Of a DNA stretch of 64,000 nucleotides, positions 8,985 to 17,711 are shown piece after piece. Every line of letters begins with the position of its first letter. The stretch's first letter is position 1. The notes under the pieces were generated by a model. The model saw only the letters and a program-made list of their open reading frames with translations. It did not search any database and had not been told where the DNA came from. This stretch comes from an uncultured Williamsia sp. (GTDB lineage: Bacteria; Actinomycetota; Actinomycetes; Mycobacteriales; Mycobacteriaceae): positions 124,001 to 188,000 of the forward strand of contig NZ_CANLWM010000003.1 in the NCBI RefSeq assembly GCF_947494875.1, given 5' to 3'. The position numbers and the translations under genes are program-made.

Positions 8985-9668
8985 TCAGGCGAGTGACTCG
9001 ACGAGGCCGCCGAGCGCTGCGCGGGTGGGTTCCAGGGCGGCGAGGATCGCGCCGGGCGACCGCACGCGGTGTTCGGGTGCTGCGGCGGCGAGTGCCCCGC
9101 GGAGGGTGCCGTCGGCGGAGACGACCGGGACCGCGATGCACCCGAACCCCGGCACCAGCGAACCGACCTGTGTCGTCGAATCGATGGGCTGCGACCGGTG
9201 GGTCGAGTCGTGGGCGAGGAGCAGTCGTCCGACGGCGGAGACGCGGTGGTCGCGCAGGATCCGCGAGGCGTCGGACAGGGGGTAGTCGGGATCGATGTCG
9301 AGAGGTGTGATGCGGGCGCGGGCGGTGCCGACGCGGACGAAGCCGAACAGGTGCAGCCCGAAGCGCATACTCGACCTGGCCTCGTCGAGTACCGCTCGCA
9401 CGCGGTCCGGCACCGTCGCCGCCGCGGCGGTCCCGATCAACCGATCCACTTTCCTGCCCAGGGCGAACCCGCCGAGATCCGGTGTGCGCACCAGGTACTC
9501 CTCCTGCGCCAACAGGTTGACGAGGCGGTAGGTGGTGGAGCGGGGGAGTCCGAGGGTGCGCGCGAGCTCGTTCGCAGTGATCCCCGGACCGCTCGCCGCG
9601 ACCTCCTCGATCAGCTCGAGTGCAGAAATGACCGACCGTGATGCCCCGTCGCCGCCCAGCCCGCTCAA
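8985..9668 (-). CDS. IclR-family transcriptional regulator
   Basis: A 227-aa regulator with an N-terminal winged helix (SVISALELIEEVAASGPGITANELARTLGLPRSTTYRLVNLL) and a GAF-like effector domain ending FGCIAVPVVSADGTLRGAL. I place the start at TTG 9666-9668, because TTGA there overlaps the TGA of the permease upstream and the family N-terminus starts within a few residues; a longer frame is a shadow of that permease. The arrangement suggests translational coupling with the permease, and a role in sensing amine or aromatic breakdown products. Confidence 0.83.
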   Translation of the reverse strand: MSGLGGDGASRSVISALELIEEVAASGPGITANELARTLGLPRSTTYRLVNLLAQEEYLVRTPDLGGFALGRKVDRLIGTAAAATVPDRVRAVLDEARSSMRFGLHLFGFVRVGTARARITPLDIDPDYPLSDASRILRDHRVSAVGRLLLAHDSTHRSQPIDSTTQVGSLVPGFGCIAVPVVSADGTLRGALAAAAPEHRVRSPGAILAALEPTRAALGGLVESLA

Positions 9669-11155
9669 CGCATTGTGCGGTCGGCGTGACCGCTCCACAG
9701 ATCGGCGCGGGTCGGTGTGTCGTGCAACCCGATCCCCCTCAGGCGGTCCGGATGTCGCGTGCGCACGACGACATATGTCACCGCCGCCGCGAGGAACCAG
9801 AGGAGAGCGCCGATCGCTCCCAGCCCCCAGTCGGTGCCCATGATGGCCGCGACGAACACGATCCCCACGACGCCGAACGAGACAGCGGCGGCCGCCGCCA
9901 CCGTGACAGTCCGGACGCGCAGTTCGCCCAGCCGGTACAGGAAGACCGGTGCAGCCACGCTGACGATCACGTAGGACGCGATGAAACCGATGACGGGGGC
10001 GGCAGCGAGTGATCCGGTCATCGACCGCAGCCCGGCGCCGCAGACGGTGGCGATCGCCGGTACCGCGACGATGACGGCCATCGCGGAGGCGATCGCCACG
10101 ACCGGGGTCTTGAACCGCACGTGGGTGCTGCCGATCCCTGGTGGGAGCAGTCCCTCGCGCGAGAGTGACAGCAACAGCCGGGCGAGCGCGGTCACGCTTG
10201 CCAGAGTGCACGCCAGGAACGACGCCACGATCCCGACATCCACCACCGGTGCGAACCACGCGCCGCCGACCCGTCCGAGCAGTACGTCGATGTTCCCGTC
10301 ACCGACGGACGAGGATGCCGATGCCCGCCCCACGTCCTGGGCCACCGCGACGACGAGTACCACGACGGCACCGAAGACCAACGACCCCCGTATCGCCGAC
10401 GGAACGGACCGCAACGGAGCGCGCGCCTCCACCGACAGCGATGCGGCACTCTCGAACCCGATCAGCGCGCAGGTCGCCAGCGCCACACCGGTGGCGAAGT
10501 CGCCGAGGCCGGTCGGTGTGGCGGTGAGTTGAGTGAGGTCGACACCGCCGGGCACGGCCGCCATCACGACGATCGCCACGACCAGCAGGATCGCCACCGC
10601 TGCGAGTTCGACCACGAGACCGACCCGCGCCGAGGCGCGTATGCCGCGGAGCAGGACGACGGTGCTGCCCGCGCCGACGAGGACGATGGTCGTGACGACG
10701 ATCGCGGCGGACGGGCGGTCGACACCGACCACCCTCAGCAGGTATGCGGCCGACTCGGTGAGGGTGAACATGGCGAGAGCGCCGTAGCCGAGGATCATCG
10801 CGGCCGCGGTCGCGAACCCCGCTGTCGCACCGAGGCCCTTGGCCGCGTAGGTGTAGAGCGCGCCGGGCGCGGTCAGTCGGGAAGCGAACTCTGTCAGCAC
10901 GCGGGAGACGAGCCCGGCGAGCAGGACGGCCACGACGATGCTGCCGACGAGGGCCGCACCGGATTCCGCGATGAGAAGCGGCACCGTGGCCCCGGCGGCG
11001 CAGGGCGCCATCACCGCCACGGACTGCGCCGCGACGTCGGCACGCCCGAGAGATCGTCGATCCAGACCGGCGAGTCGACTCCGCGCACCCCGCGGCATCA
11101 CCTCGGGTTGCTGCGGGGACGGGACGATCGCCATGGCGCCGCACGCTAGAGACAC
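9665..11155 (-). CDS. APC-superfamily permease
   Basis: Up to 496 aa with 12-13 spans; the span-one region VMAPCAAGATVPLLIAESGAA and loop GFESAASLSVEARAPLRSVPSA identify an APC amino-acid/amine carrier. Candidate starts are the first codon, ATG 11132-11134 (MAIVPSPQ) or ATG 11096-11098 (MPRGARSR). The stop overlaps the IclR start by TTGA. It is divergent from the permease/amine oxidase pair across a 187-base gap, so a shared control region there is likely. Confidence 0.85.
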   Translation of the reverse strand: MSLACGAMAIVPSPQQPEVMPRGARSRLAGLDRRSLGRADVAAQSVAVMAPCAAGATVPLLIAESGAALVGSIVVAVLLAGLVSRVLTEFASRLTAPGALYTYAAKGLGATAGFATAAAMILGYGALAMFTLTESAAYLLRVVGVDRPSAAIVVTTIVLVGAGSTVVLLRGIRASARVGLVVELAAVAILLVVAIVVMAAVPGGVDLTQLTATPTGLGDFATGVALATCALIGFESAASLSVEARAPLRSVPSAIRGSLVFGAVVVLVVAVAQDVGRASASSSVGDGNIDVLLGRVGGAWFAPVVDVGIVASFLACTLASVTALARLLLSLSREGLLPPGIGSTHVRFKTPVVAIASAMAVIVAVPAIATVCGAGLRSMTGSLAAAPVIGFIASYVIVSVAAPVFLYRLGELRVRTVTVAAAAAVSFGVVGIVFVAAIMGTDWGLGAIGALLWFLAAAVTYVVVRTRHPDRLRGIGLHDTPTRADLWSGHADRTMR

Positions 11156-11342
11156 GCGGTTTCGGCGGTGTTACCCGCCCATGTGGACGTCGTGTCGCGC
11201 GGTGGGACGACCGGGCGGACGGTGTCCCGCGCCCTGCGCGAACGTGTTACCCGGGGGCAACTGCACCGCCTCCTGTCCCTCCCACAGTGGTCGGCACACG
11301 GGTCGCATCCGCCGCGACCATCGAGATCCGGGAGCACCAACC

Positions 11343-12824
11343 ATGGCCACCGAGTACGCGCCCGTCGGCGCTCCAGTCCCCGCCGGGGCGTCCACGCCCG
11401 CGGCCTCGCATTCCGGCCGGCTGCACGGTTCGCTCGGCGTGGGCTCCATCGTCTTCATGGTCGTCGCCGCGGCCGCTCCGCTCACGGTGGTCGGCGGGGC
11501 GGTCCCGATCGCGATCCTGCTCGGGAACGGCGCAGGCGTCCCGATGATGTTCCTGGTGTCGGCGATCGTGCTGCTCCTCTTCTCGGTCGGGCTGAGCACC
11601 ATGTCGCGCTTCGTCCCGAAGCCCGGCGCCTTCTTCACCTACGTCGGCTACGGCCTCGGCCGTCCGATGGGTCTGGGCACCGCACACCTCGCGCTGCTCA
11701 CCTACACGCTGATCCAGGCCGCGGTCTACGGCTACCTCGGCGGGGCACTGCAGAGTTCGATCATCGATCTCGGCGGGCCGTCGATCCCGTGGTGGGTGTG
11801 GAGCCTTGCGGTCGTCGCGGTCACCGGCTGGCTGGGGTACCGGGACATCGAGCTGAGCAGCAAGGTGCTCGGGTTCCTGCTCGCCGCGGAGGTCGGGATC
11901 GTCCTGATGCTCGACATCGCGGTGGTCGTCAAGGGCGGTGACTCGGGCCTGGGCGCGGAGTCGTTCACGCCCAACCAGTTCCTGTCCGGCTCACCGGGTA
12001 TCGGGCTGATGTTCGCGGTCGCCGGCTTCATCGGCTTCGAGGCCACCGCGATCTTCCGTAACGAGGCGCGCGACCCCGACCGCACCATCCCGCGCGCCAC
12101 CTACGCCGCGGTCGCGATCATCGGCGTCTTCTACACGCTGTCGTCGTGGTCGCTCGTCGAGGCGTGGGGTGTCGACAAGGTGGTCCCCGCGGCCGCCGCC
12201 GACCCCGCGGGGATGATCATGGCCACCGCCCGGAACTACCTCGGCGAGTGGGCCGACGTCACGGTCCACGTGCTGCTGCTGACGAGCCTGTTCGCCTGCA
12301 TCCTGAGCTTCCACAACGTGATCACCCGCTACCAGCACTCGATGGCGTCGGCGACCGCGATGCCGAAGCGCTTCGCCGCGGTCCACGCGCGACACCGCTC
12401 GCCCCATGTGTCGTCGATGGTGCAGACCGTCACCGCCGCCGTGCTGGTCGCCGTGTTCGCGGCCTGCCGACTCGACCCCGAACTGCAGGTGTTCGCCTGG
12501 TTCTCCGGGATCGCGACGCTCGGCATCGTCGTCCTGATGGCCCTGACCTGCCTCGCCGTCATCGTCTACTTCCGACGCAATCCGTCCACCGTCGGCGCGT
12601 GGCAGTCGCTGATCTCCCCTGTGCTCGGACTGATCGGACTGATCGCGATCCTCGTGATCGTGGTGACCAACTTCGCGACCCTCATCGGCGGATCCTCCAC
12701 TCTCGCCGACATGTTCATCGCCCTGGTGGTGCTCGCCGTCGTGATCGGCGTCGTCCAGGCCCGCATCATCGCCCGACGCAACCCCGCCGCCTACGACACC
12801 CTCACCGACTCGATCTCGCTCTGA
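11343..12824 (+). CDS. APC-superfamily permease paired with amine oxidase
   Basis: A 493-aa carrier (ATG 11343, MATEYAPVGAP) with a polar 25-residue N-terminus and about 12 spans. Conserved elements are LGVGSIVFMVVAAAAPLTVV in span one and GFEATAIFRNEARDPDRTIP in the central loop, typical of amine or amino-acid importers of the APC superfamily. The stop is 27 bases before the copper amine oxidase, so the pair probably imports and oxidises the same primary amine (for example phenylethylamine or tyramine). Confidence 0.88.
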   Translation: MATEYAPVGAPVPAGASTPAASHSGRLHGSLGVGSIVFMVVAAAAPLTVVGGAVPIAILLGNGAGVPMMFLVSAIVLLLFSVGLSTMSRFVPKPGAFFTYVGYGLGRPMGLGTAHLALLTYTLIQAAVYGYLGGALQSSIIDLGGPSIPWWVWSLAVVAVTGWLGYRDIELSSKVLGFLLAAEVGIVLMLDIAVVVKGGDSGLGAESFTPNQFLSGSPGIGLMFAVAGFIGFEATAIFRNEARDPDRTIPRATYAAVAIIGVFYTLSSWSLVEAWGVDKVVPAAAADPAGMIMATARNYLGEWADVTVHVLLLTSLFACILSFHNVITRYQHSMASATAMPKRFAAVHARHRSPHVSSMVQTVTAAVLVAVFAACRLDPELQVFAWFSGIATLGIVVLMALTCLAVIVYFRRNPSTVGAWQSLISPVLGLIGLIAILVIVVTNFATLIGGSSTLADMFIALVVLAVVIGVVQARIIARRNPAAYDTLTDSISL

Positions 12825-12851
12825 CCCCCGAGCCCGAACGGAAGACATCCC

Positions 12852-14777
12852 ATGACGACATTCGACACCCCGCCCACGACCGCGACCCGTGTGCTCGGCA
12901 GTCTGACCGCCCCCGAGATCAGCCGCACCCGAGAGCTTCTCGGTGAGGCGGGCGCACTGACACCGACGACCAGGTTCGTCTACCTCGGCCTCGACGAGCC
13001 CGACAAGACCGATGTGCTCGCCTTCCAGGCCGGACAGGCACCGGCCCCGGCCCGCACCGCACGGGCGTTGCTGCTCGACACAACCAGCGGCGACACCCGC
13101 GACGCCCTCGTCGACCTCGACGCCGGGACCGTCACTTCGCGGACGATCGACGCCGCGGTCGGACAGGTCCCGATCCTCGACGAGGAGTTCGAGATCGTCG
13201 GGGAGTTCCTGTCCACCGAGCCACGGTGGATCGCCGCTCTCGAGTCCCGCGGCATCGACCCGGCGACGACCGTCGCCGTCCCGCTGTCCGCAGGCACCTA
13301 CGATCTGCCCGGCGAGGAGGGCCGCCGGATGGTCCGCTCGTTCGCGTTCGTCATGGATCATCCGAAGGACCATCCGTGGGCGCACCCTGTGGACGGTCTG
13401 TGCGCCTACGTCGACATCATCGGACGCGAGTTGGTCGACCTCATCGACTACCGCGTCTACGACGTCCCACGCGAGTCCGGCAACTTCGACGACCCCGCGG
13501 TCGCCGGCCCGCCGCTGGAGGGGCTCAAGCCCATCGAGATCACCCAACCCGAGGGCCCCAGCTTCACCGTCGACGGCGAGCACATCGAATGGGCGAACTG
13601 GAAGCTCGACATCTCCTTCGACGCCCGCGAAGGCCTCGTCCTGCGGCAGCTGAGTTATCTCGACCGGCCGGTGATGTACCGCGGGTCGATCAACGAGATG
13701 GTGGTGCCCTACGGGGATCCGTCACCGAACCGGTTCTGGCAGAACTATTTCGACACCGGTGAGTACGTCTACGGTCGCTACACGAACTCCCTGACGCTCG
13801 GCTGCGACTGTCTCGGCGAGATCCACTACTTCGACGCGGTGCTGGCCGACGAGCAGGGCAGCCCGCGGGTCATCGAGAACGCGATCTGCATGCACGAGGA
13901 GGACTACGGCACGCTGTGGAAGCACACGGACATCTTCACCGGATCGAGTGAGGTGCGTCGCCAGCGTCGCCTGGTCATCAGCTTCTTCACGACCGTCGGC
14001 AACTACGACTACGGCTTCTACTGGTACCTCTACCTCGACGGCACCATCGAACTCGAGGCCAAGCTGACCGGCGTGGCCTTCACGGCCGCGTACCCGCCCG
14101 AAGGGTCGGACTACCAGAGTCACGTCGCGCCCGGGCTGGGGCTGCCCTACCACCAGCATCTGTTCAACGCCCGCCTCGACATGACCGTCGACGGGGTCGC
14201 CAACGCCGTGGACGAGATCGACGCGGTGACGGTCCCGGTCGGCGACGGCAACCCGTGGGGCAATGCGTTCACCATGAGCGCCACCAGGATCGGTTCCGAA
14301 CGTGACGGGGTACGCCGCGCCAACGCCGAGGTCGGGCGCACCTGGCACATCGCGAGCAGCGACAAGACCAATCGGATGGGTGCGCCGACGAGTTACGCGT
14401 TGCACGCCCAGCAATCGCCCACCCTGCTCGCCGACCCGTCGTCCTCGATCGCCAAGAGGGCGCCGTTCACCACGAACCAGGTGTGGGTGACGCGGTATGA
14501 CGTCCACCAACGCTATGCCGCGGGCGATTTCGTCAACCAGAGCGACGGATCTCAGGGGGTGGTGGGCTACCAGGCCGCTGACCGATCGCTCGACGGAGAG
14601 GACCTCGTCGTGTGGCACACCTTCGGACTCACGCACTTCCCGCGGGCCGAGGACTGGCCGGTGATGCCGACCGACTACGCCGGGTTCACCTTGAGGCCCT
14701 ACAACTTCTTCGACGCCAACCCTGTGATGAACGTCCCGCCGTCGACCGCTGCGCACTGTGACCACGGTTGCTCGTGA
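12852..14777 (+). CDS. Copper-containing primary-amine oxidase
   Basis: A 641-aa enzyme converting primary amines plus O2 and water to aldehyde, ammonia and H2O2. The topaquinone precursor tyrosine lies in TVGNYDYG (Tyr385); the copper ligands are His434 and His436 (YHQHLF) and His595 (LTHFPR); the catalytic base is Asp301 (YFDTGEY). All are offset by exactly +3 from the numbering I recall for Arthrobacter globiformis phenylethylamine oxidase (298, 382, 431, 433, 592), so this is very probably an ortholog acting on aromatic monoamines. No signal peptide, hence cytoplasmic. Downstream of its permease; the cofactor is self-made from Tyr with Cu and O2. Confidence 0.95.
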   Translation: MTTFDTPPTTATRVLGSLTAPEISRTRELLGEAGALTPTTRFVYLGLDEPDKTDVLAFQAGQAPAPARTARALLLDTTSGDTRDALVDLDAGTVTSRTIDAAVGQVPILDEEFEIVGEFLSTEPRWIAALESRGIDPATTVAVPLSAGTYDLPGEEGRRMVRSFAFVMDHPKDHPWAHPVDGLCAYVDIIGRELVDLIDYRVYDVPRESGNFDDPAVAGPPLEGLKPIEITQPEGPSFTVDGEHIEWANWKLDISFDAREGLVLRQLSYLDRPVMYRGSINEMVVPYGDPSPNRFWQNYFDTGEYVYGRYTNSLTLGCDCLGEIHYFDAVLADEQGSPRVIENAICMHEEDYGTLWKHTDIFTGSSEVRRQRRLVISFFTTVGNYDYGFYWYLYLDGTIELEAKLTGVAFTAAYPPEGSDYQSHVAPGLGLPYHQHLFNARLDMTVDGVANAVDEIDAVTVPVGDGNPWGNAFTMSATRIGSERDGVRRANAEVGRTWHIASSDKTNRMGAPTSYALHAQQSPTLLADPSSSIAKRAPFTTNQVWVTRYDVHQRYAAGDFVNQSDGSQGVVGYQAADRSLDGEDLVVWHTFGLTHFPRAEDWPVMPTDYAGFTLRPYNFFDANPVMNVPPSTAAHCDHGCS

Positions 14778-15324
14778 CCCCGACCCGGTGCGGGCCGTAC
14801 GCGGTCTGCACCGGATCGGTGGGGGAGTCGCAGCGGTGCTGGCGGTCGCCGCGGCGGTGATCCACGTCGCCATGGTGACGACCGCACCCGATCCGGTCCA
14901 CGTCGCTCTGCTCGTCCCCGCCGTCGGCTGCGTGTGGTGCGGGGTAGGGCTGCTGAGGTCCCCGGGCCTGGCCGGGTGGGTGACGACGGCGGTGACCGAG
15001 GCTGTGATGCTGAGCGCTCACCTCGCGACGGCGGGTTCGCCCGGAGGCCACGCCGGACACGGGATGGTGATGCCGTCGGGGTCGTCGGGTTCGGCGCTGA
15101 TGTCGGCGTCGATGGCGATCGCGTCCACCGGTCTCGTGCTGGCGGTGGCCGCGATCTGGGCGCTCACCCCGACGGTGCGAGCGCCGAGAGCAGTTGCAGC
15201 ATCTCGTGGGAGCGTGAACCCGGTGTCGCGGTGTACACCAGCAGATAGTGGGACTGGGCGGGGTCGACGAGGGTCTGACAAGACAGTTCGAGTGGTCCGA
15301 GCTGCGGATGGACGAGGTGTTTGA
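14758..15324 (+). CDS. Small membrane protein overlapping amine oxidase and a convergent regulator
   Basis: A 188-aa frame starting GTG 14758, inside the last 20 bases of the amine oxidase. Residues about 20-140 form four hydrophobic segments with a histidine/methionine-rich loop (GGHAGHGMVMP), which could bind copper. After residue 140 the sequence turns arginine-rich and runs 161 bases into the 3' end of the convergent regulator gene, whose own C-terminus is well conserved. The genuine protein may end near residue 145; the tail may be read-through after loss of a stop. Possible role in copper supply to the oxidase is inference only. Confidence 0.5.
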   Translation: MTTVARDPDPVRAVRGLHRIGGGVAAVLAVAAAVIHVAMVTTAPDPVHVALLVPAVGCVWCGVGLLRSPGLAGWVTTAVTEAVMLSAHLATAGSPGGHAGHGMVMPSGSSGSALMSASMAIASTGLVLAVAAIWALTPTVRAPRAVAASRGSVNPVSRCTPADSGTGRGRRGSDKTVRVVRAADGRGV

Positions 15325-15997
15325 CGTCCTGCGGTCGGATCCCGACCTCGTGGCGCTCCCAGACGGCGCGGAACTGCGCGCTCCGGTCCATCAGCAGGTC
15401 GGCGAGTTCGGCGCCCCGCGAGGGTCGGCCGCGCAGCGTGATGTTCTCGCGGAGCCCTGAGGCGAACATGCGCGAGAGGAAGTCGTGGTCCTCCGGGGCG
15501 TACAGCGCACGTGTCGCGGGGTCGGTGAACCAGCGGTAGCCGAGGCTGCGGGACGGCCCGGTGAAGCGCGTGAGATCGCCGGTGAGCGCGACCCCCAGCG
15601 GGCTCTGACGCAACGTCTCGCCGAGTTCGGTGACGATCTCGGCCGGGGTGTCGCCGAGCCGGTCGAGGATCCGTAGTAACCCGGGTCCGATGTGGTCGCC
15701 GGATGCGCCCGTCGACGGCGGTCGGTGACCGGCCAGTCGGAACAGGTGGTCGCGCTCGGCCACCGACAGATGCAGCCCCTGGGCGATGGAGGCCATCATC
15801 TGCTCCGACGGGTTCGGACCCGTCCCGCGCTCGAGCCGCGCGTAGTAGTCGGTCGACATGTGGGACAACGCCGCCACCTCCTCGCGACGCAGTCCGTCCG
15901 TGCGTCGCCGTGGCCCACGTAGCAGGCCGACGTCCTCGGGCTGCAGCGCGACGCGGCGGCGTCGGAGGAACTCGGCCAGTCCCGCCCGGTCGATCAC
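15164..15997 (-). CDS. Helix-turn-helix regulator with MmyB-like ligand domain
   Basis: A 278-aa protein: XRE-type helix-turn-helix at residues about 8-75 (EFLRRRRVALQPEDVGL ... LRREEVAALSHMSTDYYARLERG) and a C-terminal PAS-like MmyB domain (SLGYRWFTDPATRALY ... TLVDPAQSHYLLVYTATPGS). Start at GTG 15995-15997 (VIDRAGLAEF) matches relatives. It is divergent from an SDR at 16165, and the same regulator/SDR layout recurs at 21019-22779. Such regulators typically repress the adjacent reductase and respond to small lipophilic ligands. Confidence 0.87.
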   Translation of the reverse strand: MIDRAGLAEFLRRRRVALQPEDVGLLRGPRRRTDGLRREEVAALSHMSTDYYARLERGTGPNPSEQMMASIAQGLHLSVAERDHLFRLAGHRPPSTGASGDHIGPGLLRILDRLGDTPAEIVTELGETLRQSPLGVALTGDLTRFTGPSRSLGYRWFTDPATRALYAPEDHDFLSRMFASGLRENITLRGRPSRGAELADLLMDRSAQFRAVWERHEVGIRPQDVKHLVHPQLGPLELSCQTLVDPAQSHYLLVYTATPGSRSHEMLQLLSALAPSG

Positions 15998-16164
15998 CGG
16001 GGCACCTCGACGGTCATGCGGTCGATTCTCGTGCCGATGCGGTGTGTGAGCCACGCCTTCTCGATCCACCCCTGGGCGGCGACGCGAAGGGTGGATCGTC
16101 GGGTCCTGGTTCGTCGATGACCGGGTGGGCCACGGTGGGGGGACACATCAGCGAAGGAGTGGAC

Positions 16165-17115
16165 ATGCCACGCAACGTCGACACCACCCTGCCCGACCTC
16201 AAAGGGCGGAGGGCCGTCGTGACCGGGGGGAGCGACGGGATAGGCCTCCACATCGCGCGGAGGTTGGCCGCCGCGGGTGCCGAGGTGGTGCTGCCCGTCC
16301 GCAACACCGAGAAGGGAACCGCCGCGGCCGACCACATCCGCGCTGGGGTACCGGGTGCTCGGGTGTCGTTGCAGAAGCTGGATCTGTCGTCGCTGCGATC
16401 AGTGCAGGAGATGTCGGCGGAGCTGCGGTCGGCGGGCGACCCGATCCACATCCTGGTGAACAACGCGGGGTTGATGACGCCGCCTGCTCGGCAGGTGACC
16501 GCCGACGGGTTCGAGGTTCAGTTCGGCACCAACCATCTCGGTCACGTCGCGCTCGTGGCGGGCCTGCTCCCGCTGCTGCGATCGGGGCGGGCACGCGTGG
16601 TGTCGCAGATCAGCGTCGCGGCGAACCGCGGTGCGATCAGCTGGTCCGACCCGAACTGGGAACGCTCCTACGACGGCATGGCCGCCTACAGCCAGTCGAA
16701 GATCGCGATGGGCCTGTTCGCCGTCGAGCTCGGCCGACGCAGCGACGAGGAGGGGTGGGGGATCACGAGCGTCCTGTCGCATCCGGGGGTGGCGCCGACC
16801 AGTCTGCTGTCGGCGCGGCCCGAGGTGGGACGTGACGACGACACGCGATCGGTGCGTCTGATCCGGTGGCTCTCGGCTCGAGGACTGATCGTCGGCACGG
16901 CCGAGACGGCTGCGCTGCCGGCGTTGCTCGCGGCAACCGATCCGGACGCGACGAGCGGCACGATGTACGCCCCGAGGGGCCCGGGACATCTCGGGGGTGG
17001 CCCGGGCACCCAGAAGCTGTTCTCACGTCTGCGGTCTGTCGACGACGCCCGGCGCGTCTGGACCGAGTCGGAACGTCTCGTCGACGTGCGGTTCCCGACC
17101 GCCGCCGACGCCTGA
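16165..17115 (+). CDS. Short-chain dehydrogenase/reductase
   Basis: A 316-aa SDR of the retinol dehydrogenase-like type: TGGSDGIGLHIA glycine loop at residues 18-29, NNAG (LVNNAGLMTPP), a serine strand (SQISVAANRG), and catalytic YSQSK in DGMAAYSQSKIAM. ATG 16165 follows GAAGGAG at 16152-16158. NADPH-dependent carbonyl reduction in the cytosol is likely; substrate unknown. Divergent from the MmyB-type regulator with a 167-base gap. Confidence 0.88.
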   Translation: MPRNVDTTLPDLKGRRAVVTGGSDGIGLHIARRLAAAGAEVVLPVRNTEKGTAAADHIRAGVPGARVSLQKLDLSSLRSVQEMSAELRSAGDPIHILVNNAGLMTPPARQVTADGFEVQFGTNHLGHVALVAGLLPLLRSGRARVVSQISVAANRGAISWSDPNWERSYDGMAAYSQSKIAMGLFAVELGRRSDEEGWGITSVLSHPGVAPTSLLSARPEVGRDDDTRSVRLIRWLSARGLIVGTAETAALPALLAATDPDATSGTMYAPRGPGHLGGGPGTQKLFSRLRSVDDARRVWTESERLVDVRFPTAADA

Positions 17116-17189
17116 GACCACCGCCGGGACGAATTCTCAGGTTCCGCACATCCCTCGCGGAAATACCTGGTGACGCCGACTGTTGGACA

Positions 17190-17205
17190 TGTGGTCCAGA
17201 TCACA
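17190..17205. promoter_or_regulatory. CRP/GlxR-type site TGTG-N8-CACA
   Basis: TGTGGTCCAGATCACA is an exact match to the TGTG-N8-CACA consensus of actinobacterial cAMP-receptor-protein regulators (CRP/GlxR). It ends 19 bases before ATG 17225 and just upstream of the ribosome site AGGAGG (17211-17216), a position that would favour repression, unless the transcript starts within it. Confidence 0.55.
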
Positions 17206-17224
17206 CGTGCAGGAGGTTCGCGTC

Positions 17225-17638
17225 ATGGCGGTCACGATGAGTTTTCACAGCCCACATCTGCATCACAAGCAGCCGTTGAGCGCCGCTCGGATGCGGCGGG
17301 CGCGGCTGCGGCGTGCCGCGGTCTGGGGTCAGGTCGGTTGGGCCGCGTTCATGCTGGGCTCTGCGGCGTTGGCATTGGGTCTGGCCGGTCTCGCGACCGG
17401 ACTCACCGTGGCCGGCATCGTCGCCCTCGCGGTGTGGGTCGTGGCCTATGGAGTGGTGATCTACGCGATCCGTGCCCGCGCGATGGCCAAGGGTGACCGC
17501 ACGCTGCAGGAGCACATCGCGCGCATCAAGCGTCAGCACTACCGGCAGTACTACCCCGCGTCCGCGACGTCGTCGGCGACCAGCGCCCGCGAGCCCTACC
17601 GCAAGCCGTGCTCGCTGCTCACTCCCGGCGCCGACTAG
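17225..17638 (+). CDS. Small two-span membrane protein (137 aa)
   Basis: Starts ATG 17225 with AGGAGG 9 bases upstream. A histidine-rich N-terminus (SFHSPHLHHKQ) and an arginine-rich helix precede two hydrophobic segments at about residues 34-56 and 60-82, then a basic tail with Tyr and Ser. No family recognised. The histidines could bind a metal, but that is speculation. A CRP/GlxR-type site sits directly upstream. It converges on a methyltransferase gene 73 bases downstream. Confidence 0.65.
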   Translation: MAVTMSFHSPHLHHKQPLSAARMRRARLRRAAVWGQVGWAAFMLGSAALALGLAGLATGLTVAGIVALAVWVVAYGVVIYAIRARAMAKGDRTLQEHIARIKRQHYRQYYPASATSSATSAREPYRKPCSLLTPGAD

Positions 17639-17711
17639 GGAATCCGTCTCGACCGTTCCCTCGGACCGTGCCGAGAAGGACCGCCGACGTCTCGCGGTAA
17701 GCTCTCGTCAT

